This document shows positions 50,261 through 58,244 of a stretch of 64,000 nucleotides of DNA, piece after piece (positions within the stretch are counted from its first letter, which is position 1; each line of letters begins with the position of its first letter). Made by a program: the position numbers and the translations under genes. Origin of the DNA: Mycobacterium sp. 852013-50091_SCH5140682 (GTDB taxonomy: Bacteria; Actinomycetota; Actinomycetes; Mycobacteriales; Mycobacteriaceae); the NCBI RefSeq assembly GCF_001665685.1, contig NZ_LZTB01000057.1:62001-126000 (forward strand). Reading direction: 5' to 3'. The notes beneath the pieces are model-generated. The model saw only the letters and a program-made list of their open reading frames with translations, did no database searches and was not told the DNA's origin.

Positions 50261-51783
50261 CGGCCGGTCTCCGCCCGAGCGAACTGCTCGGCCACCAGCG
50301 CCCGACCGAACTCGGTGAGCAGTTCGGCGTCCTTGTATGTCGGCAGCCGCTGCACCAGAACAGAGTTGCCGCGGAACAACACGGTGAGCAGGTTGCGCAG
50401 AGTGGACACCAGACCACGCTGCGGATCAGGGAACGGCGCGTCGGGCAGGTGATTGTCGACCGCGAAGACGTCGACGAGCTGATCCTTGTTCGTGTCGCCC
50501 CACGCGAACCGCAACACGTCCCAGGTCACCAGCAACCGGTCGTCGATGGCAGAGAAGAGCTTTCCGCGCACCCCGTGGCCGAGGTCGACAGCGCGTGGCG
50601 CACTGAGCCGCGTACCGGTGGTGTCGTAGAGTACCTGCCCCGGGTAGGCGTCGAACGAGAACGGCAGCTCGCTGACGATGCTGTCCACCATGAGTATTCG
50701 TGGCGCAGAAAGCTTGTCGAAGCGGGCATCGCCGACATTGGCAACCATCCGTTGGCGCACCAGGATCGCGTCGTCACCGTAGTAGCGGGCCACCCCGGTA
50801 TAGGTCTGCTCCCCGACGGCGGTCCAACCGGGCGGTGCTGACAGGCGTCGTCCGGGAACGAGGTCGTAGGGGGCGCTGCCGCTGATCTCGGTCACACTCA
50901 GTTGTTTCGGCAGCGGCATCAACGCCAGCGCGACCGCGACCGCGACGACGAGCGGGATGGCTGACCAGATCTGCTTGGCGGCAAGGGGTTCGATCTTGCG
51001 GTCCAGTATTTTCTTGGGCTGCCCCCGCCGGGTGTAGAGAAACGCCGCGACGCCGACCGCGACGATCGCCGTGAGCGACGGAAGCATCTGATACGCCAGG
51101 ACCGGTGCGTCGGGCGCCAGAAGCTCAAGGGCGAACAGAAGTACGAACCCGAAGAGGAACGCGCCGGCGGCACCGACCGCCGCGCGCTTGCGATTGCGTC
51201 CCACCGCGATGGCGGCCGCGGCGGCCGCGATGAACAGCGTCCCGATTCCTGCGGCGAACTTCCCGCCGCCCAGCGTGATCACGACCACCTGGTACGGCAG
51301 CGCCGACACGAGCGACAACAACACCCACACCCAGCCGAATCGGGCGACTGGGCGCACACCGAACAGCACAATGCTGCTGCTGAGCACGAAGAGCCACATG
51401 GCCAGCAGATCCAGGCGCATGAGGTGGAAGAACTCCGAATAGCGTTTGAGCAGCACACCCTGGACCATGAGCGCCAGCCCCAGACCGATGATGCCGACGA
51501 TGACGTCGGTCTGCCGATCGTGGATGGGCAATTCGGTACGCCGTCGGAAGTTCACCCCCAACGCGGCGAGCAACCCCGCGATCGGAACCATCCACACGTA
51601 GCCGATGAGGCCGCCTGCCAACGTGGTGTCGATGAGGTTGAGCACGCTGTCCCAGAACGCGACGAGCGTCAGTAGGGCGATGAGAAGCCACCGCGACACC
51701 AGCCGAACCGTGGGATTGAGGCCGAGCCACCATGACTGCAAGGACTCCCATCGCCCCGCGTCGGCGTCGACGGTCACGGTCAC
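50257..51783 (-). CDS. Membrane protein of unknown function, paralogue B of the polysaccharide operon
   Basis: A 508-residue protein with about eight to nine helices (1-295) and a soluble C-terminal domain of about 190 residues anchored by a helix at about 287-305. It is clearly paralogous to the protein at 53793-55343: TELPIHDRQTD, RPVARFGWVW, LGGGKFAAG, VDSIVSE and LLVTW are shared. The N-terminal helical layout recalls exosortases and the C-terminal domain recalls EpsI-like proteins, but the exosortase catalytic cysteine is not seen. That likeness is a weak inference. GTG 51783 lies two bases after the BcsB-like stop. Confidence 0.6.
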   Translation of the reverse strand: MTVTVDADAGRWESLQSWWLGLNPTVRLVSRWLLIALLTLVAFWDSVLNLIDTTLAGGLIGYVWMVPIAGLLAALGVNFRRRTELPIHDRQTDVIVGIIGLGLALMVQGVLLKRYSEFFHLMRLDLLAMWLFVLSSSIVLFGVRPVARFGWVWVLLSLVSALPYQVVVITLGGGKFAAGIGTLFIAAAAAAIAVGRNRKRAAVGAAGAFLFGFVLLFALELLAPDAPVLAYQMLPSLTAIVAVGVAAFLYTRRGQPKKILDRKIEPLAAKQIWSAIPLVVAVAVALALMPLPKQLSVTEISGSAPYDLVPGRRLSAPPGWTAVGEQTYTGVARYYGDDAILVRQRMVANVGDARFDKLSAPRILMVDSIVSELPFSFDAYPGQVLYDTTGTRLSAPRAVDLGHGVRGKLFSAIDDRLLVTWDVLRFAWGDTNKDQLVDVFAVDNHLPDAPFPDPQRGLVSTLRNLLTVLFRGNSVLVQRLPTYKDAELLTEFGRALVAEQFARAETGR

Positions 51784-51785
51784 GG

Positions 51786-53756
51786 CTAGCCCCGCGACCG
51801 CCGGGCGCGCCAGGCGACGGCCCCGGCACTGAGGGCAGCGAGGACGACCACGACGGCACCGATACCGAGGTAGAGCGCCTTTCGGTCACCGCTCGCCGCC
51901 ACCGACTCCGGTTGCGGTGCCGCAGTGTTGACTTCGATGGGGTCACGGTCGGCCACGGCGATCAGTGCATTGCCGGTCAGGCCGGACCATCGGGCCGTGT
52001 CGGCGTTGAGCCATCCGAGCAGCCGATCGAGCTCATCCGGGGTGTTGGTGGACGTCGCGACCAGCAGCGTGCGCCCACCGGAGTAGAACGTCTGCAACGA
52101 GCCGAATCCGATCTTCGGATCCAGCGTGAGGGTGCTCGATGTGCCACTGCCGTCGACATTCTCGACGGTGATCTTGTCCTGCGAATCCACCGACACCGGC
52201 AGAGCGATCGACGCGGCGTCCCAGCGATCGGGGCTCACCACCACAGCGGGGTTGGAAGACGTGATGGCGTCCTGGCGGGATACCACTGCAGTGTCGAACG
52301 GACGAGCACTCAGGCGCTGCAGACCGGTGAGGATCAATGCAGCCCGCCGCAGATTGGCGAAACCGTCGTCGATCCCGACCTCCAGACGCGGCATCAACGC
52401 CTGGGGCAACGCCTGGAAACCGCCGGGAACCGGAGGCTTGGCCAGCTTGCTCTCCACCGGCGTCTCACCGTCGATGGTAAGGGTGATGGGCTGGAACTCC
52501 CCGCACCGCCCGGTGTTTCCCGCCGCATTCACGGCGACGTCCAGATTCGTGTAGCGCTGCAACAACCGGTCCGGCACGTCGATCCAGCGGTCGATGCGGC
52601 CGTCGCTCTCGGTTGCCCACCTGTCGATGGTCTGTCCCCCGATGCTCACCACGACTTGTCCGGCCACGCTCGACGGCAGTGGCGTGTAGGACCCCTGCAG
52701 ATGGACTCTGACGCCGTGAACAGACCTGCCGAGCCTGGTCTGGTCCAGTGGCACAGTCACCCGCGGGTTGACCAGTGCAGTGGCATTGACGCCTGGCTGT
52801 CCGAGCTTGCGGATGGTGGTCATGTCTCCGGGTAGCTGCGGAGTCGTCGACAACGGCCCGGCGACGGCTTTGGAGCGAACGGCAAGTTTCGAGATGTCAC
52901 TGGACAGCAGCCGGGCCTGATTGGTCAGCTCCCCGGGTGGCCCCGAAACCACGAGGGTGGGAACGGCATTGGGTCCTTCCAGGCTCAGGCCGGGCGCTTG
53001 TCCTTCGCGCACCACGATCTGCCGTTCCAGCGGGGCCGGAGGTGGTACCGGCCCGCCGTCGGTCGGCACGAGGTCGACGGCAGTGCGCTGCAGGCCGTAG
53101 CGAGCCACTGTCGCCGTGACGAGTCGCAGCGCCGCGTCCGACTCCGCCTTCGACGGATTCGACGGGACAAACACCGTGATCTTCTGCAATACCGGCGGCA
53201 GGAAGTCGGCGATCGTGGCGGGCGGTAGTTCCTGGCCCGTGTAACGGATCGCCGCGTCGACCAGCCGCAACGGGTTGGTCGCATCGTAGACGCAGTACCC
53301 GTCCGGCAGCGTGAGATAACTGCGCAAAGACACCGTGACCGCATTGTCGACGACTCGGGCGCCGGCCAGCGGGATGGATATGGGTCCTTGGCCCGCAGGC
53401 AGCGGAACACGAGCCAGTGTGCGGTCCTCCTGGGTGACGTCAAGTGTTCCGCCCCGCGCATTGACCGGCAGCACCGCGGTTGCGACCAATTCGGCCGCAG
53501 TGAGTCCCGGCTGCACCGGGACCGTCACAGCCTGTACGCCTTCGACGCCGTAGAGCGCGATGTCAGGATCGGAACCCAACGTCCTCAGGCTCAGTGTCGG
53601 CGAATTTGCCAGCGACGGAGTATCTTCCGGCGCAGCAGTCGCCACCCCCGGGAGAACTGTTCCGGCAACCACGATCACAGCAGCGAACAACGGCAGCATC
53701 CGTGCAGTCACACGTCGAAGCCTAAGCCGGGACATTACCGATGCGCCCGGGTTCAC
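51786..53756 (-). CDS. BcsB-like periplasmic polysaccharide synthase subunit
   Basis: A 656-residue exported protein. It has an N-terminal signal sequence (ARMLPLFAAVIVVAGTVLPGVATAAPE), two carbohydrate-binding/flavodoxin-like repeats of the BcsB kind (for example LPDGYCVYDATNPLRLVDA), and one C-terminal anchor helix (about 630-650). Cellulose-synthase BcsB guides the polymer through the envelope next to BcsA; here the partner is the GT2 synthase. The start may be GTG 53756 or ATG 53735; neither has a strong ribosome-binding site. It lies between the two paralogous membrane proteins. Confidence 0.75.
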   Translation of the reverse strand: MNPGASVMSRLRLRRVTARMLPLFAAVIVVAGTVLPGVATAAPEDTPSLANSPTLSLRTLGSDPDIALYGVEGVQAVTVPVQPGLTAAELVATAVLPVNARGGTLDVTQEDRTLARVPLPAGQGPISIPLAGARVVDNAVTVSLRSYLTLPDGYCVYDATNPLRLVDAAIRYTGQELPPATIADFLPPVLQKITVFVPSNPSKAESDAALRLVTATVARYGLQRTAVDLVPTDGGPVPPPAPLERQIVVREGQAPGLSLEGPNAVPTLVVSGPPGELTNQARLLSSDISKLAVRSKAVAGPLSTTPQLPGDMTTIRKLGQPGVNATALVNPRVTVPLDQTRLGRSVHGVRVHLQGSYTPLPSSVAGQVVVSIGGQTIDRWATESDGRIDRWIDVPDRLLQRYTNLDVAVNAAGNTGRCGEFQPITLTIDGETPVESKLAKPPVPGGFQALPQALMPRLEVGIDDGFANLRRAALILTGLQRLSARPFDTAVVSRQDAITSSNPAVVVSPDRWDAASIALPVSVDSQDKITVENVDGSGTSSTLTLDPKIGFGSLQTFYSGGRTLLVATSTNTPDELDRLLGWLNADTARWSGLTGNALIAVADRDPIEVNTAAPQPESVAASGDRKALYLGIGAVVVVLAALSAGAVAWRARRSRG

Positions 53757-53792
53757 AGAAATCGTTATCTCCGTAAGGACGGTGCATCAACG

Positions 53793-55343
53793 TCATTGGC
53801 ATCGAGCGCTGCAGGGGAACTGTGCGGCCACCAAGGCTCGCCCGAAAAGGGTGAGGAGCTCAACGTCCTTGAAGGTCGGGGTCTGCTCGTCGAGAACGGC
53901 GTTGCCGCGGAACAACAGCGTGACCAATGTCCGCAGGGTGGACGCGATGTCCTCCGACGGGTGGGGAAACGGGGCATTCGGTTCGTGATTGTCGACCGCG
54001 AAGACCGTCACGCGCTGCGCCAGATCCTTGTCACCCCAAGCGAATTGCAGCGAATTCCAGGTCACCAGGAGATTGTCGTCCACCACCGACAGCATCTGGC
54101 CGTGCACTCCGTTGCCCAGATCCACCGGGCGCAGTTCGCTCAGCCGCGCACCGGTCAGCCCGTACACGACCCGTGCCGGATACACCCCGAACGTGAATGG
54201 CCGCTCACTGACGATGCTGTCGACCACGAGGGTGCGCGGCTTGGCCAGCTTGTCCCATCTCGGATTTCCGGTGTCCGCACGCATGTATTGGCGCACCAGA
54301 ACAGCATTGTCACCATATAACCGATGCACCTCGTGGTGGTTTTCGCGAGCTGTCGTCGACCACCCCTGCGGTGCGTCCAGCGGCTGGCCCGGCGACAACA
54401 CATCGGGGCTGGACCGGCTGATCGGGGCCGTGGTCACCTGAGTCGGCAACGCGCAGAACGACAGTGCCACCGCGACCACGACGACGAGCGGAACACCTGC
54501 CCACACCTGCCTGGCGGCAAGAGGTTCCACCCTGCGGTCCAACCACCGCTTCGGAACACCGCGGCGCGCCGCCAAATACATCACGACGTTGACCACACAG
54601 ATCGCCGACACGGCGGGCACTTGCTGATAGACGATCAGCGGCGCAGCGGGATGCACCACGCTGATGGTGATGAGCACCGCGAATCCGAACACCCACGCAC
54701 CCACCGAGCCGATGATCCCACGACGAACCGTCCGGCCCACTGCAATACCGGTGCCGATCGCGGCAACGATCAGCGTGGCCGCCCCCGCGGCGAACTTTCC
54801 CCCGCCGAGGATCACCACCGTGAGGTAGTACGGCAAGGAGAACCCCAACGCGAACAGCGTCCACACCCAGAAGAACCGCAGCACCGGGCGAAGGCCGAAC
54901 AGCACGATGCAGCAGCACAACACGAACAACCACGCCGCGACCAGATCCAGCCGCAGCAGATGGAAGTACAGCGCGTATCGGTCGAGCAGCGCAGCCTGGA
55001 TCATCAGTGCCAAGCCCAAACACATGATGCCGACGATGATGTCGGTCTGCCGGTCGTGGATCGGGAGCTCGGTGCGGTTGCGTCGGGATACCCCGACGGC
55101 CACCAGCGCGGCTGCTACCGGCACGGTCCACACGTAACCGCCGATCCCGCCCGCCCTGGTGGTGGCGATCAGACTGCCGAAGCTGTCGTGAAACGCGAAC
55201 GCGGTCAGGCCGATGATCAACGCCCACCGCAGGGCAAGTCGATAAAACGGATGGACGTCGTAGTACCGCGCCAGAATCGTCGTCAATCCGGCCCGGCGCG
55301 TCGAGACTGCCGACGACACCGTTGCCGATGATGTCGTCGTCAT
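53793..55343 (-). CDS. Membrane protein of unknown function, paralogue A of the polysaccharide operon
   Basis: A 516-residue protein, first gene of the operon. It has about eight to nine helices, then a soluble C-terminal domain. It shares blocks with paralogue B throughout (TELPIHDRQTDIIVGI, LRPVLRFFWVW, GGGKFAAG, VDSIVSERPF, LLVTW). Both halves being conserved suggests two subunits of one complex rather than a decaying copy. Function is not known. Starts at ATG 55343. Confidence 0.6.
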   Translation of the reverse strand: MTTTSSATVSSAVSTRRAGLTTILARYYDVHPFYRLALRWALIIGLTAFAFHDSFGSLIATTRAGGIGGYVWTVPVAAALVAVGVSRRNRTELPIHDRQTDIIVGIMCLGLALMIQAALLDRYALYFHLLRLDLVAAWLFVLCCCIVLFGLRPVLRFFWVWTLFALGFSLPYYLTVVILGGGKFAAGAATLIVAAIGTGIAVGRTVRRGIIGSVGAWVFGFAVLITISVVHPAAPLIVYQQVPAVSAICVVNVVMYLAARRGVPKRWLDRRVEPLAARQVWAGVPLVVVVAVALSFCALPTQVTTAPISRSSPDVLSPGQPLDAPQGWSTTARENHHEVHRLYGDNAVLVRQYMRADTGNPRWDKLAKPRTLVVDSIVSERPFTFGVYPARVVYGLTGARLSELRPVDLGNGVHGQMLSVVDDNLLVTWNSLQFAWGDKDLAQRVTVFAVDNHEPNAPFPHPSEDIASTLRTLVTLLFRGNAVLDEQTPTFKDVELLTLFGRALVAAQFPCSARCQ

Positions 55344-55635
55344 CCCCGCCGGCGGCGCACGCTCATGGCTAACCGGGCCGTCAATACACAGTTTCTACGC
55401 TCAGCCCAATAGTCCTCGACAACATGCCATTTCCCCGCTCCCATACGCGCGATGGTATGACAGCCGCACCGGTGAGCAAACACGAATCGGCCACGCAGAT
55501 CAGGCGTTACACCGCCATGCCGATACAGCAAATCTCTGCGGCGAGTGGTGACCAGCAACGGCGGTCGACTTTTGCCTCGGTAATGCGGTAGCGGCGAAAA
55601 CGCGCGAGCCGGAGGTCAAATTCCCGGGACGGGCC
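55344..55635 (-). other. Intergenic region upstream of the polysaccharide operon
   Basis: This 292-base gap separates the anti-sigma gene from the polysaccharide operon. The only reading frame (55340-55558, minus) has no recognisable feature. A promoter-like sequence is seen at 55452-55480; nothing else was identified. Confidence 0.4.
55452..55480 (-). promoter_or_regulatory. Possible promoter of the polysaccharide operon
   Basis: Minus strand TTTGCT (55480-55475), 17-base spacer, TACCAT (55457-55452). It would give a leader of about 100 bases before the ATG at 55343. The hexamers are only a fair match to the SigA consensus. Confidence 0.3.
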
Positions 55636-56322
55636 TCACGGCAGCACCACCCGGCCGACCATGTCGGCAGGCGGCGCTGTCCCCGCTGCTCCCAGTGGCT
55701 CGACGGTCAGCCCCAGCGCCGAGGCCGGTCCGATATCGGCGACCATGACCGTGCGCGCATCACCGGCCGCCGACCCGGCAGGTACGGGAACGCCGTCTTT
55801 CATCAGCCACACCCGGTAACCCATCCCCGGGGGCGGCGCAGTGGCACCGTCGAGCACGAGGATCCCGTTGCCGCGTTCGCGTGAGTACACAACCGTCGCG
55901 GTGCCCCCGGAACGCAGCCCGGTCGACACGGCACGCACGTCGGGAGCGGTCAGCACCTGTTCGGCGACCGGCGGTGTAGGCGAAGGCCGCGATACCCAAC
56001 CTGCCGCAAACGCCCCGCCCGCGACCACCAGCGCAGCCGCCGCGGCAAGAACCGCATAACGCGGCCGGGTTCCGCGGTCCGGTTTTGCGCTACCCGCCAG
56101 AACCCGATCCCGCAGGCCCGCAGGCGGCGTGGCGGCCGTCGTCGCCGAAAGCGCAGCCATCGACTCCCGGACCTCGGCCACCTGGGTCCGGAAGGCATCC
56201 GCCACGGGGCGGGGCGCCCCTGCCACGCGCTGCTCGATGTCGGCCCGCTCGGCATCGGAGACCGCGTCCATGGCGTACGGCACCACGAGGTCGAGCAGGT
56301 CGGGTTCGGAAGGATTGCTCAT
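55636..56322 (-). CDS. rskA: Anti-sigma-K factor RskA
   Basis: A 228-residue anti-sigma factor. The N-terminal cytoplasmic part (LLDLVVPYAMDAVSDAERADIEQR) is of the zinc-less RskA/anti-sigma type. One transmembrane helix follows at about 89-110, then an extracytoplasmic RskA domain ending with a GYRVWLMKDGVPVPAG-type sequence. It holds SigK inactive at the membrane until proteolysed. ATG 56322 overlaps the sigma gene stop (ATGA). Order dipZ-sigK-rskA supports the assignment. Confidence 0.85.
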   Translation of the reverse strand: MSNPSEPDLLDLVVPYAMDAVSDAERADIEQRVAGAPRPVADAFRTQVAEVRESMAALSATTAATPPAGLRDRVLAGSAKPDRGTRPRYAVLAAAAALVVAGGAFAAGWVSRPSPTPPVAEQVLTAPDVRAVSTGLRSGGTATVVYSRERGNGILVLDGATAPPPGMGYRVWLMKDGVPVPAGSAAGDARTVMVADIGPASALGLTVEPLGAAGTAPPADMVGRVVLP

Positions 56323-56882
56323 GGCGCACCCAGACAATCACGTAGCTTGCGTATCCCGTCACGCATCCGCGATTTCACGGTCCCGAGACTCGCAGACAAC
56401 CGCTCTGCCACCTGTACGTAGGTCAGGCCGTCGTAGTAGGCCAGATCGATCACCTGTCGCTGCACGGCGGTAAGCCCCTCGAGGCACCCAGCCACCCGGC
56501 GGCGCTCATCGACGAGCACCACCGCGTCGGCCACCACATCGGATGCCCGATCGATATGCGTTGTGCCATAGTGCAGTTCGCGGCGGCTACCCGCGACCTC
56601 GGCACGCACCCGGTCGACGGCCCTGCGGTGAGCAAGCGTCATCAGCCACGCCAGCGCGGAGCCTTCGGCAGGGTCGAAGCCATCTGCGGAACGCCATACC
56701 TGGGCGTACACGTCCTGCGTCGTCTCCTCGCTGTACCCGGAGTCGCGTAACACCCTGAGTACCAGTCCGAACACCCGAGCACAGGTCGCGTCGTACAGCG
56801 CCGCGAAGGCGTCGGCATCGCCGTCGGCAACACCGCGCAACAGGGCGTCGAGATCGGGGCTGCGCTCAGACGTCGGGGCCAT
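56319..56882 (-). CDS. sigK: ECF RNA polymerase sigma factor SigK
   Basis: A 187-residue ECF sigma factor with region 2 (AFAALYDATCARVFGLVLRVL, then SEETTQDVYAQVWR) and region 4 (LTAVQRQVIDLAYYDGLTYVQVAERL and GTVKSRMRDGIRKLRD). In M. tuberculosis SigK drives mpt70, mpt83 and dipZ and is held by RskA; here rskA follows and dipZ precedes it. Naming it SigK rests on that context plus a SigK-like promoter before dipZ. ATG 56882 lies 24 bases after dipZ, so it is probably read from the dipZ promoter. Confidence 0.8.
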   Translation of the reverse strand: MAPTSERSPDLDALLRGVADGDADAFAALYDATCARVFGLVLRVLRDSGYSEETTQDVYAQVWRSADGFDPAEGSALAWLMTLAHRRAVDRVRAEVAGSRRELHYGTTHIDRASDVVADAVVLVDERRRVAGCLEGLTAVQRQVIDLAYYDGLTYVQVAERLSASLGTVKSRMRDGIRKLRDCLGAP

Positions 56883-56906
56883 CGTCGAGCAGCCTAGCGC
56901 CACTGG

Positions 56907-58085
56907 TCATGACTTCGCCTGCGCCAGCAGATCGCGGATCATGCCCTCGGTGACGTCGTAGTCGCCCTCCCCGAACTTCAGATGCCGCACCACACCGTGC
57001 GCGTCGATCAGATAGCTCGCCGGCCAGTACTGGTTGTGATAATTGGTCCAGGTAGCGTACGAATTGTCCAGGGCGACCGGGTATTTGATGTGCAGATCCG
57101 CAGCGCCCTTGACGACGTTGGCGCGGATCTGCTCGAACGGATACTCGGGGGTGTGCACCCCGATCACCGTGAAGCCCTGATCCTTGTACCGGTCGTACCA
57201 CGAGGTGACATGCTCGATCGCACGCTGGCAGTTGATGCACGAGTACGTCCAGAAGTCGACGAGAACCACCTTGCCGCGCAACGCTTTCAGGTCGACAGGT
57301 GCGTCAGACGGAGTGTTGAACCAGCTGTCGATACCGACGATGTCCGGGGCGGCGCCGCAGTCCTGCAGTCGACTGGCGCCCTCGACACAGGTGGACAAGG
57401 CGTTGCTCGCAGGCGCGATCTGAGTCTGCAGGGACGCGGTGTAATCGGGGATGTTCCGTTGCACCGTGGCAGGCAGGTTCAGCGCCAGCGCCACGGCGAC
57501 CACCAGCATGACGACACCACCTGCGATGCGAACCTGCCGCTGCCGGTGCTGAAAGGCTTTGACGCGCTCAGAAATTCGGCGCCCGGCCAGAGCGAACACC
57601 AACAGTGGCAGGGCCGTGCCAACCGCGAAGGACAACGTCAACGCGATGGTGTCCAAACCCACCCGTCCCGTTGCTCCCGCGACCACGACGGCGGCGAGAA
57701 CCGGCCCCGCACACGGTGCGTAGAGCACGCCCAGTGCCAAGCCGAGGCCGAATCCTCGGCGCCCGTCGGCGATGTCACGTTGCGGGAGGAGCGCAAACGG
57801 CCGTTCGAGAAGTTGCTCGACGCGCGGAAAGATCAGGCCGATTCCGATGACCACCAATGCCAGCAGGCCGACCCAGCGGATGATGTCCGCGGGCAGGTGC
57901 AGCGATTGCAACACCGCGGCCCCCGCCAACGTCACCAGGCTGAAACTGAGCACAAGGCCCGCGATCACCCGGTAGGGTGCCCTGTTCGTGCCGGAGAACA
58001 GGACCGCGGGCAGGACCGGCAGAATGCACGGCGAGATGCCGGTGAGAAGACCGCCGAGAAATCCGATGAGCACGAGTGTGTACAT
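56907..58085 (-). CDS. dipZ: DipZ: cytochrome c biogenesis-like membrane protein with thioredoxin-like domain (short form)
   Basis: A 392-residue protein with two parts. The first is a CcdA/DsbD-like six-helix domain with membrane cysteines C20 (ISPCILP) and C125 (YAPCAGP). The second is an extracytoplasmic TlpA-like thioredoxin domain with C283-I-N-C286, preceded by an extra pair C233 and C243. It passes reducing power across the membrane. M. tuberculosis DipZ (Rv2874) is about 695 residues; the C-terminal domain after the thioredoxin fold is absent here. ATG 58085 lies only seven bases after a SigK-like -10, so the mRNA may be leaderless. Confidence 0.85.
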   Translation of the reverse strand: MYTLVLIGFLGGLLTGISPCILPVLPAVLFSGTNRAPYRVIAGLVLSFSLVTLAGAAVLQSLHLPADIIRWVGLLALVVIGIGLIFPRVEQLLERPFALLPQRDIADGRRGFGLGLALGVLYAPCAGPVLAAVVVAGATGRVGLDTIALTLSFAVGTALPLLVFALAGRRISERVKAFQHRQRQVRIAGGVVMLVVAVALALNLPATVQRNIPDYTASLQTQIAPASNALSTCVEGASRLQDCGAAPDIVGIDSWFNTPSDAPVDLKALRGKVVLVDFWTYSCINCQRAIEHVTSWYDRYKDQGFTVIGVHTPEYPFEQIRANVVKGAADLHIKYPVALDNSYATWTNYHNQYWPASYLIDAHGVVRHLKFGEGDYDVTEGMIRDLLAQAKS

Positions 58086-58092
58086 GCCCCGT

Positions 58093-58120
58093 ATTCGGAG
58101 CGGACGCCGGCGCGGATTGG
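58093..58120 (-). promoter_or_regulatory. SigK-type promoter of dipZ-sigK-rskA
   Basis: Minus strand: CCAATC (58120-58115), 16-base spacer, CCGAAT (58098-58093). The published SigK consensus is CCATCC, 16-17 bases, CCGAAT, so the -10 matches fully. Expected start is at or within two bases of the dipZ ATG (58085), predicting leaderless translation and autoregulation. Confidence 0.6.
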
Positions 58121-58172
58121 TGCCATTTTTCTCTGCCGAGCAGTCCCCCGCAAGCGGGAGGGGCCCCCAGCA

Positions 58173-58206
58173 AATGTCCCCCAAAACCGGAGTTTTGGGG
58201 GACATT
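58173..58206. terminator. Perfect 15-base-pair hairpin after the S10 operon
   Basis: Left arm AATGTCCCCCAAAAC (58173-58187), loop CGGA, right arm 58192-58206 fully complementary. It begins 39 bases past the rpsQ stop and lies 52 bases upstream of the dipZ promoter. It is symmetric enough to work in either direction. There is no long T-run. It probably ends the S10 transcript and insulates the SigK operon. Confidence 0.7.
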
Positions 58207-58244
58207 CACGTCTGCTCGCGCGGGAAGTTACCCGCTCAGAGAAA

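Noticed and set aside
50257..55343. Calling the paralogous membrane proteins exosortases
   Set aside because: Helical layout is suggestive, but the catalytic cysteine and the Arg/His motifs of exosortases could not be found, so they are left as unknown.
55340..55558. 72-residue minus-strand ORF before the polysaccharide operon
   Set aside because: No ribosome-binding site, no hydrophobic or domain pattern, and it overlaps the likely promoter region.
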